From Terriglobales bacterium (GTDB taxonomy: Bacteria > Acidobacteriota > Terriglobia > Terriglobales > Acidobacteriaceae): a stretch of 64,000 nucleotides of DNA. The notes under the pieces were generated by a model that saw nothing but the letters and a program-made list of their open reading frames with translations, was not told the origin of the DNA and ran no database searches. Within the stretch, counting starts at the first letter, position 1; each line of letters begins with the position of its first letter. A program made the translations under genes and the position numbers. The stretch lies in NCBI GenBank assembly GCA_025462725.1, contig JAOAPE010000003.1, positions 124,001 through 188,000 on the forward strand, given 5' to 3'. This document shows, in pieces, positions 10,801-18,558 of the stretch.

Positions 10801-11327
10801 CCGCTCAGCCGTTCAACGTCTACGTTGATGGCTGGGACAAGATGACGCAAGACGATCGCACCGCCTTGTCTGAATTCCAGATGAAGGTTGCACGGCTCGA
10901 TCGCGCAGTCTCGGGCGCGGTTTCGGCGAGCAACGAGTTGAACAGCAAGCTCAAAGCGATCCGTCGCGCACTGCAGAACACACCCGCCGACACGACCGCT
11001 CTGCTCAACAAGACCGATGAACTCGACAAGCGCTTGCGTCAGGTCTCCATGGCAATGGTGGGCGACAACATCTCCCGGGCGCGCCAGGAAAACATCGGCC
11101 CATCCATCAACGATCGCGTCAACAACATCCTCGGCGACGAGCGCATGTCCACAGCTCGCCCCACGCAAACGCACCGTGATGACTACGCGATCGCCTCGCA
11201 GGACTTCGTCGCTGAACTGGCGAAGCTGAAAGCAATTGCCAACGACACCGCGCAATTGGAACAACAAATGGAAAAGGCCGGAGCCCCCTGGACACCCGGT
11301 CGTTTACCGGAATGGTCAGAACAGTAG
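7854..11327 (+). CDS. large exported BNR/sortilin-type beta-propeller protein
   Basis: About 1157 aa. A signal peptide (cleavage near SSFSQ) is followed by a 75-residue Lys/Ala/Pro-rich linker, then many BNR/Asp-box repeats (SxDGGxxW), for example YRSEDGGKSWK, FKSTDGGKTWK, FRSDDRGDTWK and LKSTDAGQTW. A C-terminal FnIII-like and helical region ends in PWTPGRLPEW. This architecture (VPS10/sortilin-like propeller annotated as glycosyl hydrolase) is common in Acidobacteriota; a hydrolase activity is not shown by the sequence. A GTG precedes the chosen ATG directly; AAGGAG lies about 13 bases upstream. Confidence 0.9.
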   Translation: MRPRLPFFLCLIFVFANLASSFSQTDNPKKNPNPKGDSDKPSATATTPATKKPDTAAAPKKDAPATAGKDEKKSDAAKKTEDDNKPKDPLSSETFSGLKLRSVGPAFVSGRISSLAVDPKNRVRYFVGVASGGVWRTENNGTTFTPVFDGEGSYSIGAVTIDPRDSNIIWVGTGENNSQRSVSYGDGVYRSEDGGKSWKNMGLKKSEHIGRILVDPRDSNVVFVASQGPLWGPGGDRGVFKSTDGGKTWKNVLAISENTGASEIVIDPSNPDTMYTSAYQRRRHVWTMIDGGPESGIYKSTDAGASWNKLKSGLPSEDMGKIGLAISPTDSNLIYATVEAANKKGGVFRSRDRGATWEKRNDFDVGAMYYSGISVDPKNSERIYLMNTFIMISDDGGKTLHRMTEKFKHVDSHVIYVDPNDTNYYLVGCDGGVYESYDRAATWHWKSNLPLSQFYDVAVDNSKPFYYIYGGTQDNNSVGGPSRNASASGILNTDWFITTGGDGFRSQIDPEDPNTVYAESQYGGLVRYDRRSGENLGIQPQPGKGEPPLRWNWDSPIIISPHQHTRVYFAANRLFRSDDRGDTWKPISPDLTRQIDRDKLPVMGKIWGPDAVAKNTSTSFYGNIVALAESPKKEGVLYVGTDDGLIQITENGGGAWRKLDKFPGVPENTYVSRLVASNHDDRTVYAAFDNHKNADFKPYILKSTDAGQTWTSIAANLPDNGTVFAIAEDYVNPKLLFVGTEFGLWFTIDGGGKWIQLKGGLPTIAVRDAVIHKREGDLIIATYGRGFYVLDDITPLRQVKAETLQHEGAIMPIKDTRMYTESRPLGGRGKSHLGESLFAADNPPYGAIFTYYLKDKYKTLKEQRQDAEKKAAQKNDGNAYPALKYPTMEEMRNEAEAEAPSVWMTITDASGNVVRRISAANSGGINRIAWDLRYPASVLRAEQPAGEGDDFGGFGPVGPLVMPGKYSVKLSKKVDGKWADLTPAQPFNVYVDGWDKMTQDDRTALSEFQMKVARLDRAVSGAVSASNELNSKLKAIRRALQNTPADTTALLNKTDELDKRLRQVSMAMVGDNISRARQENIGPSINDRVNNILGDERMSTARPTQTHRDDYAIASQDFVAELAKLKAIANDTAQLEQQMEKAGAPWTPGRLPEWSEQ

Positions 11328-11540
11328 AACAGACCGAGCATCGACGAGGCACCGGTTTCAGCGCCGGAGGCGCGAAAGGGAATAGCCCACCGCGCGAGCG
11401 GTGGGTTCCCGTTTGAAATTAATCGCAAGCGCCAGAGGCGCGACACGATGTGAACAGTGGCGGCGCTCCCCCTTTTTGCACAATGCCAACCGCGCGTCCC
11501 CTGTGATATTTATTGTTCATCTACTCACGTTGGGAGCCTC
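11328..11540. repeat. intergenic palindromic repeat cluster
   Basis: A 213-bp gap with host-type repeats: GCGCCGGAGGCGC at 11361-11373, a hairpin at 11386-11405 (8-bp stem CCCACCGC/GCGGTGGG with a GCGA loop) and GCGCCAGAGGCGC at 11429-11441. These look like REP-type elements, and some could act as a terminator for the upstream gene. The promoter of the STAS gene must lie in the 3' part. Confidence 0.6.
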
Positions 11541-11876
11541 ATGGTGCAGTCGGCGAACAAGTCAGGTGTAAATGTAATCGCTCTTCAAGGCCCGGTTCGC
11601 GCCGGCATCTCCGTTGATACGCTCCGCTCCAAAGTCGAGCAGGGAATCCGCGAGGGCCAATCTCGTGTAGTCGTTGATATGTCAAAGGTCACGAGCCTCG
11701 ATTCCAGCGGCATCGGCGTCTTGGTTCGCAGTCTCACTCAAGTGAAGCAACAAGGTGGCACCCTCAAACTCGTCGGACTGCCTCACGTTGTCGAGCAGAC
11801 ATTGAAGATCACCGGCGTGCTTCGCCTCTTCGAAGTTTTCCCTGAAGTAAATGCAGCCGTCAGTTCCTTCGTCTGA
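11541..11876 (+). CDS. STAS-domain anti-sigma factor antagonist
   Basis: 111 aa, SpoIIAA-like STAS fold. The phosphoacceptor region VVVDMSKVTSLDSSGIGVLVRSL is intact, including the DSSG serine. The start ATG at 11541 follows GGGAGCC. Partner kinase and sigma factor are not in the window. It ends 35 bp before miaB. Confidence 0.88.
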   Translation: MVQSANKSGVNVIALQGPVRAGISVDTLRSKVEQGIREGQSRVVVDMSKVTSLDSSGIGVLVRSLTQVKQQGGTLKLVGLPHVVEQTLKITGVLRLFEVFPEVNAAVSSFV

Positions 11877-11910
11877 GTCCCGGCCTCCCCGCTGCGATAT
11901 ACTGGCCTCA

Positions 11911-13248
11911 ATGTCCACTACAGAGCAAAAGCCGGATAAGAAATTTTATCTGGAGACCTTCGGCTGCCAGATGAACGTCCATGACTCGGAAAAAGTCATT
12001 GGTACGCTCGTTCACGAAGGCTACGCCCAGGTGGACACCGTCGAAGAAGCCGATCTCGTCCTCTACAACACCTGCTCCATCCGCGACAAAGCTGAACAAA
12101 AAGTTTTCAATCGCCTCTCTGACTACAAGAAATACAAGAAGCAGGGCAAGAAATTCGGCGTCCTCGGATGCGTCGCCCAGCAGGAAGGCGAAAAGATTTT
12201 CGAGCGTGCGCCCTACGTCTCGCTCGTCGCCGGTTCCGCTTCCTATCGCAACCTGCCGCAAATGCTCGTCCAGTTGGAAGCAGGGAACCAGCGCGTGACC
12301 GGGCTCGACGACCGCCAGACCGATCAGACCTTTGACACCGAGTTCACTGCCCGCACCAACAAGCATCGCGGATACATCACCATCATCGAAGGTTGCGACA
12401 AGTTCTGCGCCTACTGCGTGGTGCCTTACACGCGCGGCAAGGAGCGCAGCCGCACTGTGGAATCCGTGCTCTCCGAAGCCCAGCGCATGGCCGATGCCGG
12501 ATTCACTGACATTCAACTCCTCGGGCAAAACGTAAATTCCTACAAAGACCCTTCCGGCACTCTGACTTTTGCCGGATTGCTCAAAGCCGTGGCTTCGGTG
12601 CCGGGCATCCGCCGCGTCCGATTCACCACCTCGCATCCGCGCGATTTCACCCGCGACATCGTCGAAGCAATCGAATCCACGCCCACGCTCTGCGATCACG
12701 TGCATCTTCCGGTGCAGAGCGGATCGTCTAAAGTTTTGAAAGCAATGCTCCGCGAATATACTCGCGAGCAGTATCTCGAGCGCGTTGCTTGGATGCGCGC
12801 TTCCAAGCGCCACATCAGCATCAGCACGGACATCATCGTCGGATTCCCCGGAGAGACTCCGGAAGACTTCGAAGAGACCATCACCTTGCTCGAAGAGGTC
12901 CAGTTTGACGCTGTCTTTGCCTTCAAATATTCTCCGCGGCCGAACACGCCAGCCATTCGCATGCAAGACAGCATCCCAGAAGAGGAGAAGTCAAAGCGTT
13001 TGGCAGTCTTGCTCGAGCGACAGCGTCAGATTCAGAGTTCCACGTATCAGAAGCATTTAGGAGAAGTAGCTCAAGTGATGGTTGAAGGCAGGAACGAAGC
13101 CAAGGCGCAGCTCTTCGGACGCCATTCTCAGAACAAGACTGTGAACTTCACCACTTCAGCGTTGATTCATCCGGCGATCGGCAGTTATGTTGACGTGCGC
13201 ATCACCAAGGCGCTGCCTAACAGCCTCGTTGGCGAAATGATCGTTTAG
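11911..13248 (+). CDS. miaB: tRNA-2-methylthio-N6-dimethylallyladenosine synthase
   Basis: 445-aa methylthiotransferase acting on i6A37 of tRNAs. The N-terminal MTTase domain has the three Cys (FGCQMN, NTCSIRD, VLGCVAQ) for the auxiliary 4Fe-4S cluster. The radical SAM CxxxCxxC is in EGCDKFCAYCVVPYTRGKE. A C-terminal TRAM domain ends the protein. I preferred ATG at 11911 over an upstream in-frame start that overlaps the STAS gene. Confidence 0.96.
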   Translation: MSTTEQKPDKKFYLETFGCQMNVHDSEKVIGTLVHEGYAQVDTVEEADLVLYNTCSIRDKAEQKVFNRLSDYKKYKKQGKKFGVLGCVAQQEGEKIFERAPYVSLVAGSASYRNLPQMLVQLEAGNQRVTGLDDRQTDQTFDTEFTARTNKHRGYITIIEGCDKFCAYCVVPYTRGKERSRTVESVLSEAQRMADAGFTDIQLLGQNVNSYKDPSGTLTFAGLLKAVASVPGIRRVRFTTSHPRDFTRDIVEAIESTPTLCDHVHLPVQSGSSKVLKAMLREYTREQYLERVAWMRASKRHISISTDIIVGFPGETPEDFEETITLLEEVQFDAVFAFKYSPRPNTPAIRMQDSIPEEEKSKRLAVLLERQRQIQSSTYQKHLGEVAQVMVEGRNEAKAQLFGRHSQNKTVNFTTSALIHPAIGSYVDVRITKALPNSLVGEMIV

Positions 13249-13275
13249 AGAAAAGGAAACACCAGGGGGCAAACA

Positions 13276-13761
13276 ATGGAAGTCGAAATGAAGATTCGCG
13301 GTCTGATGATGGACCCAGTCACGAATATGCCCATTGTTGTCCTGAAGGACGTAGGCGGAGACGGCGTCCTGCCCATATGGGTCGGGATCTACGAGGCCAA
13401 TGCCATCGCCCTCGAGATCGAAAAAGTCACCACCCCGCGGCCGATGACTCACGACCTCATCAAGAACCTGCTCACCGGCCTCGATACCCGCATCCACAAA
13501 GTCGTCGTCAGCGAATTGCGCGACGACACCTTCTTCGCCGTGATCTGGATGGAACGCGATGGCCACATCATCAGCGTCGACGCGCGCCCGTCGGACGCCC
13601 TAGCCCTCGCTCTGCGCGTGGATTGCCCGATCTTCGTCGAGGACGGCGTCCTCAAGTCCTCAAAGCTCGCCAGCGCGATCTCTGATAAGACCTCAAGCGA
13701 AGAGATGCGCAAATGGCTAGAGAACCTGAATGACGACGACCTCGGCCGCTACAAGATGTGA
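13276..13761 (+). CDS. bifunctional nuclease (BFN/DUF151) family protein
   Basis: 161 aa. The DUF151 signature is seen in MKIRGLMMDPVTNMPIVVL, LPIWVGIYEANAIALEIE and the RPSDALALALR segment. The family is linked to nuclease activity in some organisms. It is 27 bp downstream of miaB, a pairing that suggests co-transcription. Confidence 0.9.
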   Translation: MEVEMKIRGLMMDPVTNMPIVVLKDVGGDGVLPIWVGIYEANAIALEIEKVTTPRPMTHDLIKNLLTGLDTRIHKVVVSELRDDTFFAVIWMERDGHIISVDARPSDALALALRVDCPIFVEDGVLKSSKLASAISDKTSSEEMRKWLENLNDDDLGRYKM

Positions 13762-13919
13762 TTGGTCGGCGTCTCAGGTGCCCCATTCTGAGCGAAGCGA
13801 AGGGTGCGAGCGTTTTTGACTTTACGGGAAACGTGAAACGGTTTCCCGGGTGCCTCACGTTCGCGAAGCTGACGTGGGAGTCTAGGAACTAAAAACTAGA
13901 AACTAGAAACTGCCTTTTA
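13762..13919. repeat. intergenic stretch with interspersed host repeat
   Basis: The 32-bp repeat at 13848-13879 recurs at 58574-58605 with two differences. It contains an inverted pair close to CCCACGTT/AACGTGGG around CGCGAAGCT. A short tandem of CTAGAAA units precedes the next gene (13886-13912). Confidence 0.75.
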
Positions 13920-14237
13920 ATGCCTTCACCAGAAGAAGTCCTGCAGGTACTCTACGTCGCGGGGTTCGAATTCCATACCTTTGAGCGATATCCCAACGCA
14001 GTCGGCGTCAGTCGCGGCGGCGCTATGATCCTGCTCACGCCCACACCCACCGGACTCCGCCCACTCGGCACACCCGGATGGAAGATGGGGGAACTGATCG
14101 GCGTGCTCACCACCAAAGACGGCCGCAAGGTCTTCCAGCACAAATCGGAGATCATCGAAGCCACGCCCGAAAAACTCGCCATCGTGGAAGACTTTAAATA
14201 CGACTTAGACCGGATTCTGGCAGGCAAGCCATCGTAA
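13920..14237 (+). CDS. uncharacterised 105-aa protein
   Basis: No family recognised. The protein has a mixed alpha/beta look (EVLQVLYVAGFEFHTFERYP, then a Gly-Pro-rich turn and LAIVEDFKYDLDRILAGK). It is the last host-type gene before the element junction and uses GCC/GAC-type codons like the left flank. No ribosome binding site is convincing. Confidence 0.6.
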   Translation: MPSPEEVLQVLYVAGFEFHTFERYPNAVGVSRGGAMILLTPTPTGLRPLGTPGWKMGELIGVLTTKDGRKVFQHKSEIIEATPEKLAIVEDFKYDLDRILAGKPS

Positions 14238-14259
14238 ACCGGCCGGATTTATTGGCGAG

Positions 14260-14292
14260 ATTTCGTATTGTACATAATATGTGTTATCGGAC
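14260..14292. other. left attachment site, dif-like (attL)
   Basis: A 28-bp stretch reads as an 11-bp arm ATTTCGTATTG (14260-14270), a 6-bp centre TACATA and an 11-bp arm ATATGTGTTAT (14277-14287), the layout of a XerC/XerD dif site. The 15-bp TATGTGTTATCGGAC at 14278-14292 is repeated exactly at 50065-50079. The XerD-like arm is shared by both ends, as in elements that integrate by host XerCD. Confidence 0.55.
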
Positions 14293-14918
14293 ACGGGGAG
14301 TAAGTAGGAGAGAATAAAGCGTTTTGCAGGGATGAAATTAGGTCCCTTTGCTGAAACGTAGCGTTCTGCCTACAACACGGCCGTGCCTTACTTCGTTGCT
14401 GCGTCCTGCAGCTGCGACATCCACACATACAAACTGGGCCCAGGAGTTCAGCAGCAACTTATTCCGGACGCGCCGGCAAAACAGCCCCGCGGATTCATTT
14501 CAGTTTCATAAACAAAGTTTGCAGCCGGCAGATCAGTGCGGACGGCTGCAGCTCGAGTGCCTGCAGGGTGAGATCCGCGTTGTTGCGGTTAAGGGACCTC
14601 ATCTCGCAGATCTTGCCCGCAGCGCTCGCAGTGTAAGTGTGTTCGTTCATTCCAACGAAGGGAGACTACTGGCGAAGGCATGGACAGGCGCGATCAACCA
14701 GTCCGCTTGTCCATTTTCTATTTCCGTAACACGCCAGACATCTCTGACGCCCGGAGTGCCCACGGGCACAGCAGCAATCGAAGCGATTCCAGCAGCGATG
14801 CTGCAACTCTGTTCCGAATTCGTAACATCTGAAAATATCCAGCGATTCTCGCTGACTTTGTTGCCCTCCCCCGCGTACCAGACCCTCCCCCGCAATTCAA
14901 AAAACGAGGTCCCTCACC
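14293..14918 (+). other. left end of element, no secure gene
   Basis: A long frame is open from TTG 14348 to 15445. Its first about 190 codons have element-like codons, but it then overlaps a better-looking gene in another frame (14919-15410). Either the segment is non-coding, or a gene was split by a frameshift near 14.92 kb. No ribosome binding site supports 14348. Confidence 0.3.
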
Positions 14919-15410
14919 TTGCGAACATCAGGGAGAGCTGTTGTCACCCGCATTCTTATTCGATTGGAGCGCGCGGAACTCCGCGCGATCGGCAAAGGCG
15001 CTCGCCAAGAAGCGCTCAACTATCACCTAGCCTGGCTAACAGTCAGCAATGCTTTTTACGGATCCAATCCGGATCCATTCGCTGCAGCGGAATTACAAAT
15101 CCCGATTCCCTGCCCACAGCCGGAAACGTTTCACAGCAACGTCATTCAGATGCAGCAACCTATTCCGCCACCAGCTGCGCCGGCAGTGTGGGTAGTGGAT
15201 GGACGCAACGGCCGGCAGTGGACCAAGTCTGTGATCGCGTATCTGGAATTCCGATCGGGACAAGCATGGCGCCCGTCGTCTCACAGGTTCAATCCGGAAT
15301 ACGAGATCTATGCGCGTGCCTTGTACGAGATGAACAGCGCATTCAACTCTTTGGAAAAACCCAAGCCCTACAAACCGCACTCCGCGATCGCTCTCGCGAA
15401 AGCTGCATAA
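14919..15410 (+). CDS. uncharacterised element protein
   Basis: 163 aa from a TTG start. Family not recognised. The N-terminal part is basic and helical (ILIRLERAELRAIGKGARQ), the middle Pro-rich. Codons match the element. There is no good ribosome binding site and the frame is open upstream to 14856, so the start is uncertain and the protein may be the C-terminal half of a longer frameshifted gene. Confidence 0.5.
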   Translation: MRTSGRAVVTRILIRLERAELRAIGKGARQEALNYHLAWLTVSNAFYGSNPDPFAAAELQIPIPCPQPETFHSNVIQMQQPIPPPAAPAVWVVDGRNGRQWTKSVIAYLEFRSGQAWRPSSHRFNPEYEIYARALYEMNSAFNSLEKPKPYKPHSAIALAKAA

Positions 15411-15441
15411 CCGCAACCCACAACCAGAATGGAGATCCTCG

Positions 15442-16236
15442 ATGAACGCCACAGGCACGGAACTGCGCGAAAGAGCAGCCCGGTTGCAAGACAGCAACGG
15501 GCTGCTACACCCACAAAACGTAGAAGCATTCGCATTGATGCACATTGCTGCGGAGCTGGTGGAAGCCGGCGATCGCGACAAGCGCAAGCTGGAAATTGCC
15601 GAACTTCGACTAGCGATGTCCACCGAGCAGATGGCGATCACAGTGGACATGGTTGAGCAATATCGGGAGCTGGTGACGTTGTTGCTACCTGGCGCGCCGG
15701 CTCTGAATCCGCCAGCGAACGGAGTGCTTGCAGAGACGTTCTCCGCAGTCGATGCAGTGCCAGTGACGTTCATAAAGTGCGACTGCGAAAACGGCAGTTG
15801 CGAGGAAGCGCCGAAATCAGCGCACAGAGCCGGCGGATGTACCCGCGGAGCAACTAACAAGCTCACAGCGTGGGGACATTCCGTCAAGGTGTGCGATTCC
15901 TGCGCGGATGTGTGGAAACGGACTGCAGCTCGAGATATCGAAAGCATCACTCCGCTTTTGACAGTCCAGACAGTGCCGGCAGCAGATGCGTCGGAACCTG
16001 CAGCCACCGACCAACCTCGCTGCAGCTGCGAAGCAATCCAGTGCGCGCACATCCACGGCATGAACGGATGCAGCGACGTGCCAGCTTACAAAGCAAAGGC
16101 GATCGGATATCCAGCGCAAGAGATATGCGGCACTTGTCTTGAGCGATGGGCACTGACGGGAATCATTGAGCACCAGGAGCAACTGGCGCCGGCGACGTCG
16201 GCACTGTCGCAAGCAGATGGCGCAGCGCAGGGATAG
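15442..16236 (+). CDS. Cys-rich protein with duplicated zinc-binding unit
   Basis: 264 aa. An N-terminal helical half is followed by two tandem copies of the same unit: CDCENGSC...GGC...KVCDSCADVW (about residues 112-155) and CSCEAIQC...NGC...EICGTCLERW (about 193-235). Each has CxC, Cys, Cys and CxxC spacings suited to zinc. The function is unknown. It opens the early operon; the next gene follows after 6 bp. Confidence 0.75.
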   Translation: MNATGTELRERAARLQDSNGLLHPQNVEAFALMHIAAELVEAGDRDKRKLEIAELRLAMSTEQMAITVDMVEQYRELVTLLLPGAPALNPPANGVLAETFSAVDAVPVTFIKCDCENGSCEEAPKSAHRAGGCTRGATNKLTAWGHSVKVCDSCADVWKRTAARDIESITPLLTVQTVPAADASEPAATDQPRCSCEAIQCAHIHGMNGCSDVPAYKAKAIGYPAQEICGTCLERWALTGIIEHQEQLAPATSALSQADGAAQG

Positions 16237-16242
16237 GCGGGA

Positions 16243-16479
16243 ATGCCGAATGAAAGCAACGGCAATTCCCCGCTGGATCCGAAGTTATTGGAATTGGGTG
16301 CTGCGTTCGCCAAGCAGCTGATCGAGGGCAAGGTGGATTACGAAACAGCTTTGCGGATCTTCAAGAAGCAGCTGACGGATGCAGCACTCGAGGCCCACAA
16401 CGGATGTAAGCAAGCGGCCGGCAAGGGACTAGGAATCTCCCGCAATTACGTGCGGACGCTGGCGAGGTTGAAGGAATGA
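16243..16479 (+). CDS. small Fis-type helix-turn-helix protein
   Basis: 78 aa. The C-terminal segment from about residue 48 (AALEAHNGCKQAAGKGLGIS, then RNYVRTLARLK) resembles the Fis-family DNA-binding helix-turn-helix. It could regulate the early operon. Its stop overlaps the next start (ATGA). Confidence 0.7.
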   Translation: MPNESNGNSPLDPKLLELGAAFAKQLIEGKVDYETALRIFKKQLTDAALEAHNGCKQAAGKGLGISRNYVRTLARLKE

Positions 16480-16619
16480 AGCAATTCCTGCTGCACGTTG
16501 AAGATGAGAAAGAGTTTGACCGAGAGGATTCCGAGTCGATCGCTAAAGAACTGTCGATAGTGCTCGAGAACGAGGGATACACGGTAGTCATTGCGCCGAT
16601 GGCAGAGGGAGAGGAATGA
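16476..16619 (+). CDS. 47-aa acidic protein
   Basis: Begins at ATG 16476 inside the previous stop and ends in another ATGA overlap with 16616. It is strongly acidic (MKQFLLHVEDEKEFDRED start) with a predicted beta-alpha-beta pattern. No function assigned; the coupled overlaps support it as real. Confidence 0.6.
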   Translation: MKQFLLHVEDEKEFDREDSESIAKELSIVLENEGYTVVIAPMAEGEE

Positions 16620-16954
16620 CGCAAACAAAATTCAGCATGAAAGTTGCCGACGTCACCGTGCAGATCGAAACGATCGGCGATACAGCCACGGTTTCATTCA
16701 TTGACCAGGCTGGCACGGAACGGACGATCAAGCTGGTGCAGTGGAAAGAGATGCAGCAAAAGCTGCAGGAGATCTCAGGCCAGACAGGATTCAAATTGTT
16801 GCTGCTGGTGCAGGAATTCCTGCGCAGGATCGTTGCCGGCACAGACACGGTCCAGATGCACATCTCCCCGGAGACGCTGGACCTTGTCCTGCGCGTTCAC
16901 TTCCCCGAGATATTCACGCCGGCCGAGCAAGCTGCAGCGGGAGGCAAGAAGTGA
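16616..16954 (+). CDS. uncharacterised 112-aa element protein
   Basis: The N-terminal half is beta-rich (FSMKVADVTVQIETIGDTAT), the C-terminal half helical (KEMQQKLQEISGQTGFKLLL). No family recognised. It overlaps both neighbours by 4 bp. Confidence 0.65.
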   Translation: MTQTKFSMKVADVTVQIETIGDTATVSFIDQAGTERTIKLVQWKEMQQKLQEISGQTGFKLLLLVQEFLRRIVAGTDTVQMHISPETLDLVLRVHFPEIFTPAEQAAAGGKK

Positions 16955-17217
16955 CGCCCACGCCCGAAGTCCGGATCCTTACTTACCTGCTGACAGTGTT
17001 TGTGTTCTGGCTTGCAAGTCCGCTGATCCACGCGGTCTATCAGATCGCAACCGGCGACGGAGAAAAACTGTGGTGGTGTCGCAGCTGTGCATGGTCAATG
17101 TGTCGGCTGTGGATAGGTCAGAAGTTTATGGCCTATCTGGAAAAGAAGATGAGCAAAGAGCAGTTCGAATGGTTCAAGAAATCACTGGAGGCAGGCCGTG
17201 AACAAAACAGCGACTGA
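16951..17217 (+). CDS. 88-aa membrane protein
   Basis: Starts at GTG in a GTGA overlap. One N-terminal membrane helix (ILTYLLTVFVFWLASPLIHAVY), then a WWCRSCAWSMCRLW Cys/Trp cluster and a charged helical tail. Function unknown. Confidence 0.65.
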   Translation: MTPTPEVRILTYLLTVFVFWLASPLIHAVYQIATGDGEKLWWCRSCAWSMCRLWIGQKFMAYLEKKMSKEQFEWFKKSLEAGREQNSD

Positions 17218-17539
17218 GAGTCAACCAAAGACACACGCGCCAGGGATCACGATAGATCCAACGCCCGCGGGCGAGTATCTGTCCTGCGGATGCACGGATC
17301 CCGGCGACGGCGAAGGCGCAGCGCCAGTGGAATGCGGCCAGGAAGCAGTTGCCGTCTGGAATGTCAGCTTTATGGGACAGATGATTTTTTTCAACCTGCA
17401 CGCCTGCCTGAATCACGATCTCGCGATCAAGCAAGGATTGAAGTCGCCCGACGTCCTAGTTGCGCACCGCAGTCCGTTGAAGCGCGTGGACCTGGTGCAG
17501 TCAATGCCAAAGGAATTGAGCAGCATCGTCACACCGTAG
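17198..17539 (+). CDS. Cys-containing small protein
   Basis: 113 aa. It carries LSCGCTDPGDGEG, a later Cys and an HACLNHD segment, consistent with one zinc site built like the unit in the gene at 15442. The start overlaps the preceding gene by 20 bp and follows a GGAGGCAGG sequence. Confidence 0.65.
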   Translation: MNKTATESQPKTHAPGITIDPTPAGEYLSCGCTDPGDGEGAAPVECGQEAVAVWNVSFMGQMIFFNLHACLNHDLAIKQGLKSPDVLVAHRSPLKRVDLVQSMPKELSSIVTP

Positions 17540-17545
17540 GACAGG

Positions 17546-17743
17546 ATGCGCAGACAAACAAATAACCCGACGACGAGCAGCACCAGGCCAGAGGTTATGG
17601 CGGGGACGGGAGCAAGTGCGCGCCCGTCCCCAGGCAGTGCGATCGCCGAGGACACTTGCGTGATGTGCGGATGCACTGATTCACGCGCCTGCCGTGGTGG
17701 TTGCTATTGGGTGTTGCCGGGAATATGTAGCGCGTGCGTCTAG
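17546..17743 (+). CDS. 65-aa Cys-rich protein
   Basis: The C-terminal half CVMCGCTDSRACRGGCYW and ICSACV holds seven Cys, probably a zinc knuckle. The N-terminal half is Ser/Thr/Ala-rich and looks disordered. Third member of the CGCTD-type group in this operon. Confidence 0.6.
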   Translation: MRRQTNNPTTSSTRPEVMAGTGASARPSPGSAIAEDTCVMCGCTDSRACRGGCYWVLPGICSACV

Positions 17744-17758
17744 TAAAGGGGACTGCAG

Positions 17759-17989
17759 ATGATTTTCAACGTAGTGGACAAGCACAAGCACAACGCGCCC
17801 ATCGTGCAGCAGATCGAGGCTGACTACATCCGCGAGGATGAGCTCTACCACCGAACAAAGTTTTACAAAGTAATGCCGTGGTATCGGCGGGACCGACTGG
17901 TAGGGACAGTAACAGGGATGGAATTTGCAATTGGCGCTGCAGTGCAGACGCCCGACGTGGTTGAACTCGAGCGAATGATTCGACTGTAG
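17759..17989 (+). CDS. uncharacterised 76-aa protein
   Basis: Basic middle (YKVMPWYRRDRLVG), no motif recognised. Preceded by AAGGGGACTGCAG. Part of the early operon. Confidence 0.6.
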   Translation: MIFNVVDKHKHNAPIVQQIEADYIREDELYHRTKFYKVMPWYRRDRLVGTVTGMEFAIGAAVQTPDVVELERMIRL

Positions 17990-18004
17990 GAAAGGACAGC
18001 ACAG

Positions 18005-18187
18005 ATGGCACCAACAATGGAAGAAATCAGGATCTATCGCAAAGACTGCCTGCGCAATCAGCAAGTCTGGCCCCGCGGCGTCAAGCCGGCGATATCGCCA
18101 GGACTGCGCCGGCTATTGGTTGTGATCCTAGCAGTGTATGCAGTAATCGGCTGGCAGGTGTGGCAACACTTTCACCAGGTTAAGTAG
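18005..18187 (+). CDS. 60-aa single-TM protein
   Basis: Charged N-terminal 30 residues, then a membrane helix (RLLVVILAVYAVIGWQVW). AAAGGA lies ten bases before the ATG. Function unknown. Confidence 0.6.
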   Translation: MAPTMEEIRIYRKDCLRNQQVWPRGVKPAISPGLRRLLVVILAVYAVIGWQVWQHFHQVK

Positions 18188-18198
18188 AGGGCAGCAGG

Positions 18199-18327
18199 AT
18201 GAACTGGCAAAGCAAAGTTATCTCCGGAGTAGTGGCAGCGATCGGCTTTTGGATCGCCAGCAGAGTGTTTCGCCGGCCGGTGATTGTAGTGGATCCGGTT
18301 GCGCGGATGCGGGAAAGCGGATTCTGA
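18199..18327 (+). CDS. 42-aa membrane-associated peptide
   Basis: ATG at 18199 after GCAGCAGG. A hydrophobic stretch (VISGVVAAIGFWIAS) is followed by a basic tail. Short, but in register with the tight gene packing. Confidence 0.5.
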   Translation: MNWQSKVISGVVAAIGFWIASRVFRRPVIVVDPVARMRESGF

Positions 18328-18330
18328 CGC

Positions 18331-18555
18331 ATGACCATTCAAGAGATCAAGCAAATCGACGTTAACAAGTACATCGGATGGCTGGTGCACGTGCATATGT
18401 CGGGATGGGGTTATCTGTGGGCAGAATTCGATTCCGTCATTAAGACAGTAAGGCAAGACGAAGCTGATCGCATAGTGATTGAGTTTTGCAACGGAGTCAC
18501 ATTGCACAGTGGACGCGGTTTAGAAATTACGCCGATCACGGCGCCGGTGACATAG
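18331..18555 (+). CDS. uncharacterised 74-aa protein
   Basis: Compact, beta-rich sequence (YIGWLVHVHMSGWGYLWAEF, later RIVIEFCNGVTLHSG). No family recognised. Confidence 0.6.
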   Translation: MTIQEIKQIDVNKYIGWLVHVHMSGWGYLWAEFDSVIKTVRQDEADRIVIEFCNGVTLHSGRGLEITPITAPVT

Positions 18556-18558
18556 CAA

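Noticed and set aside
11908-12966. 352-codon minus-strand open frame
   Set aside because: Exact antisense of miaB, which has all family motifs.
15093-16061. 322-codon minus-strand open frame
   Set aside because: Composition (Ser/Arg/Ala) is that of an antisense shadow of the Cys-rich gene at 15442.
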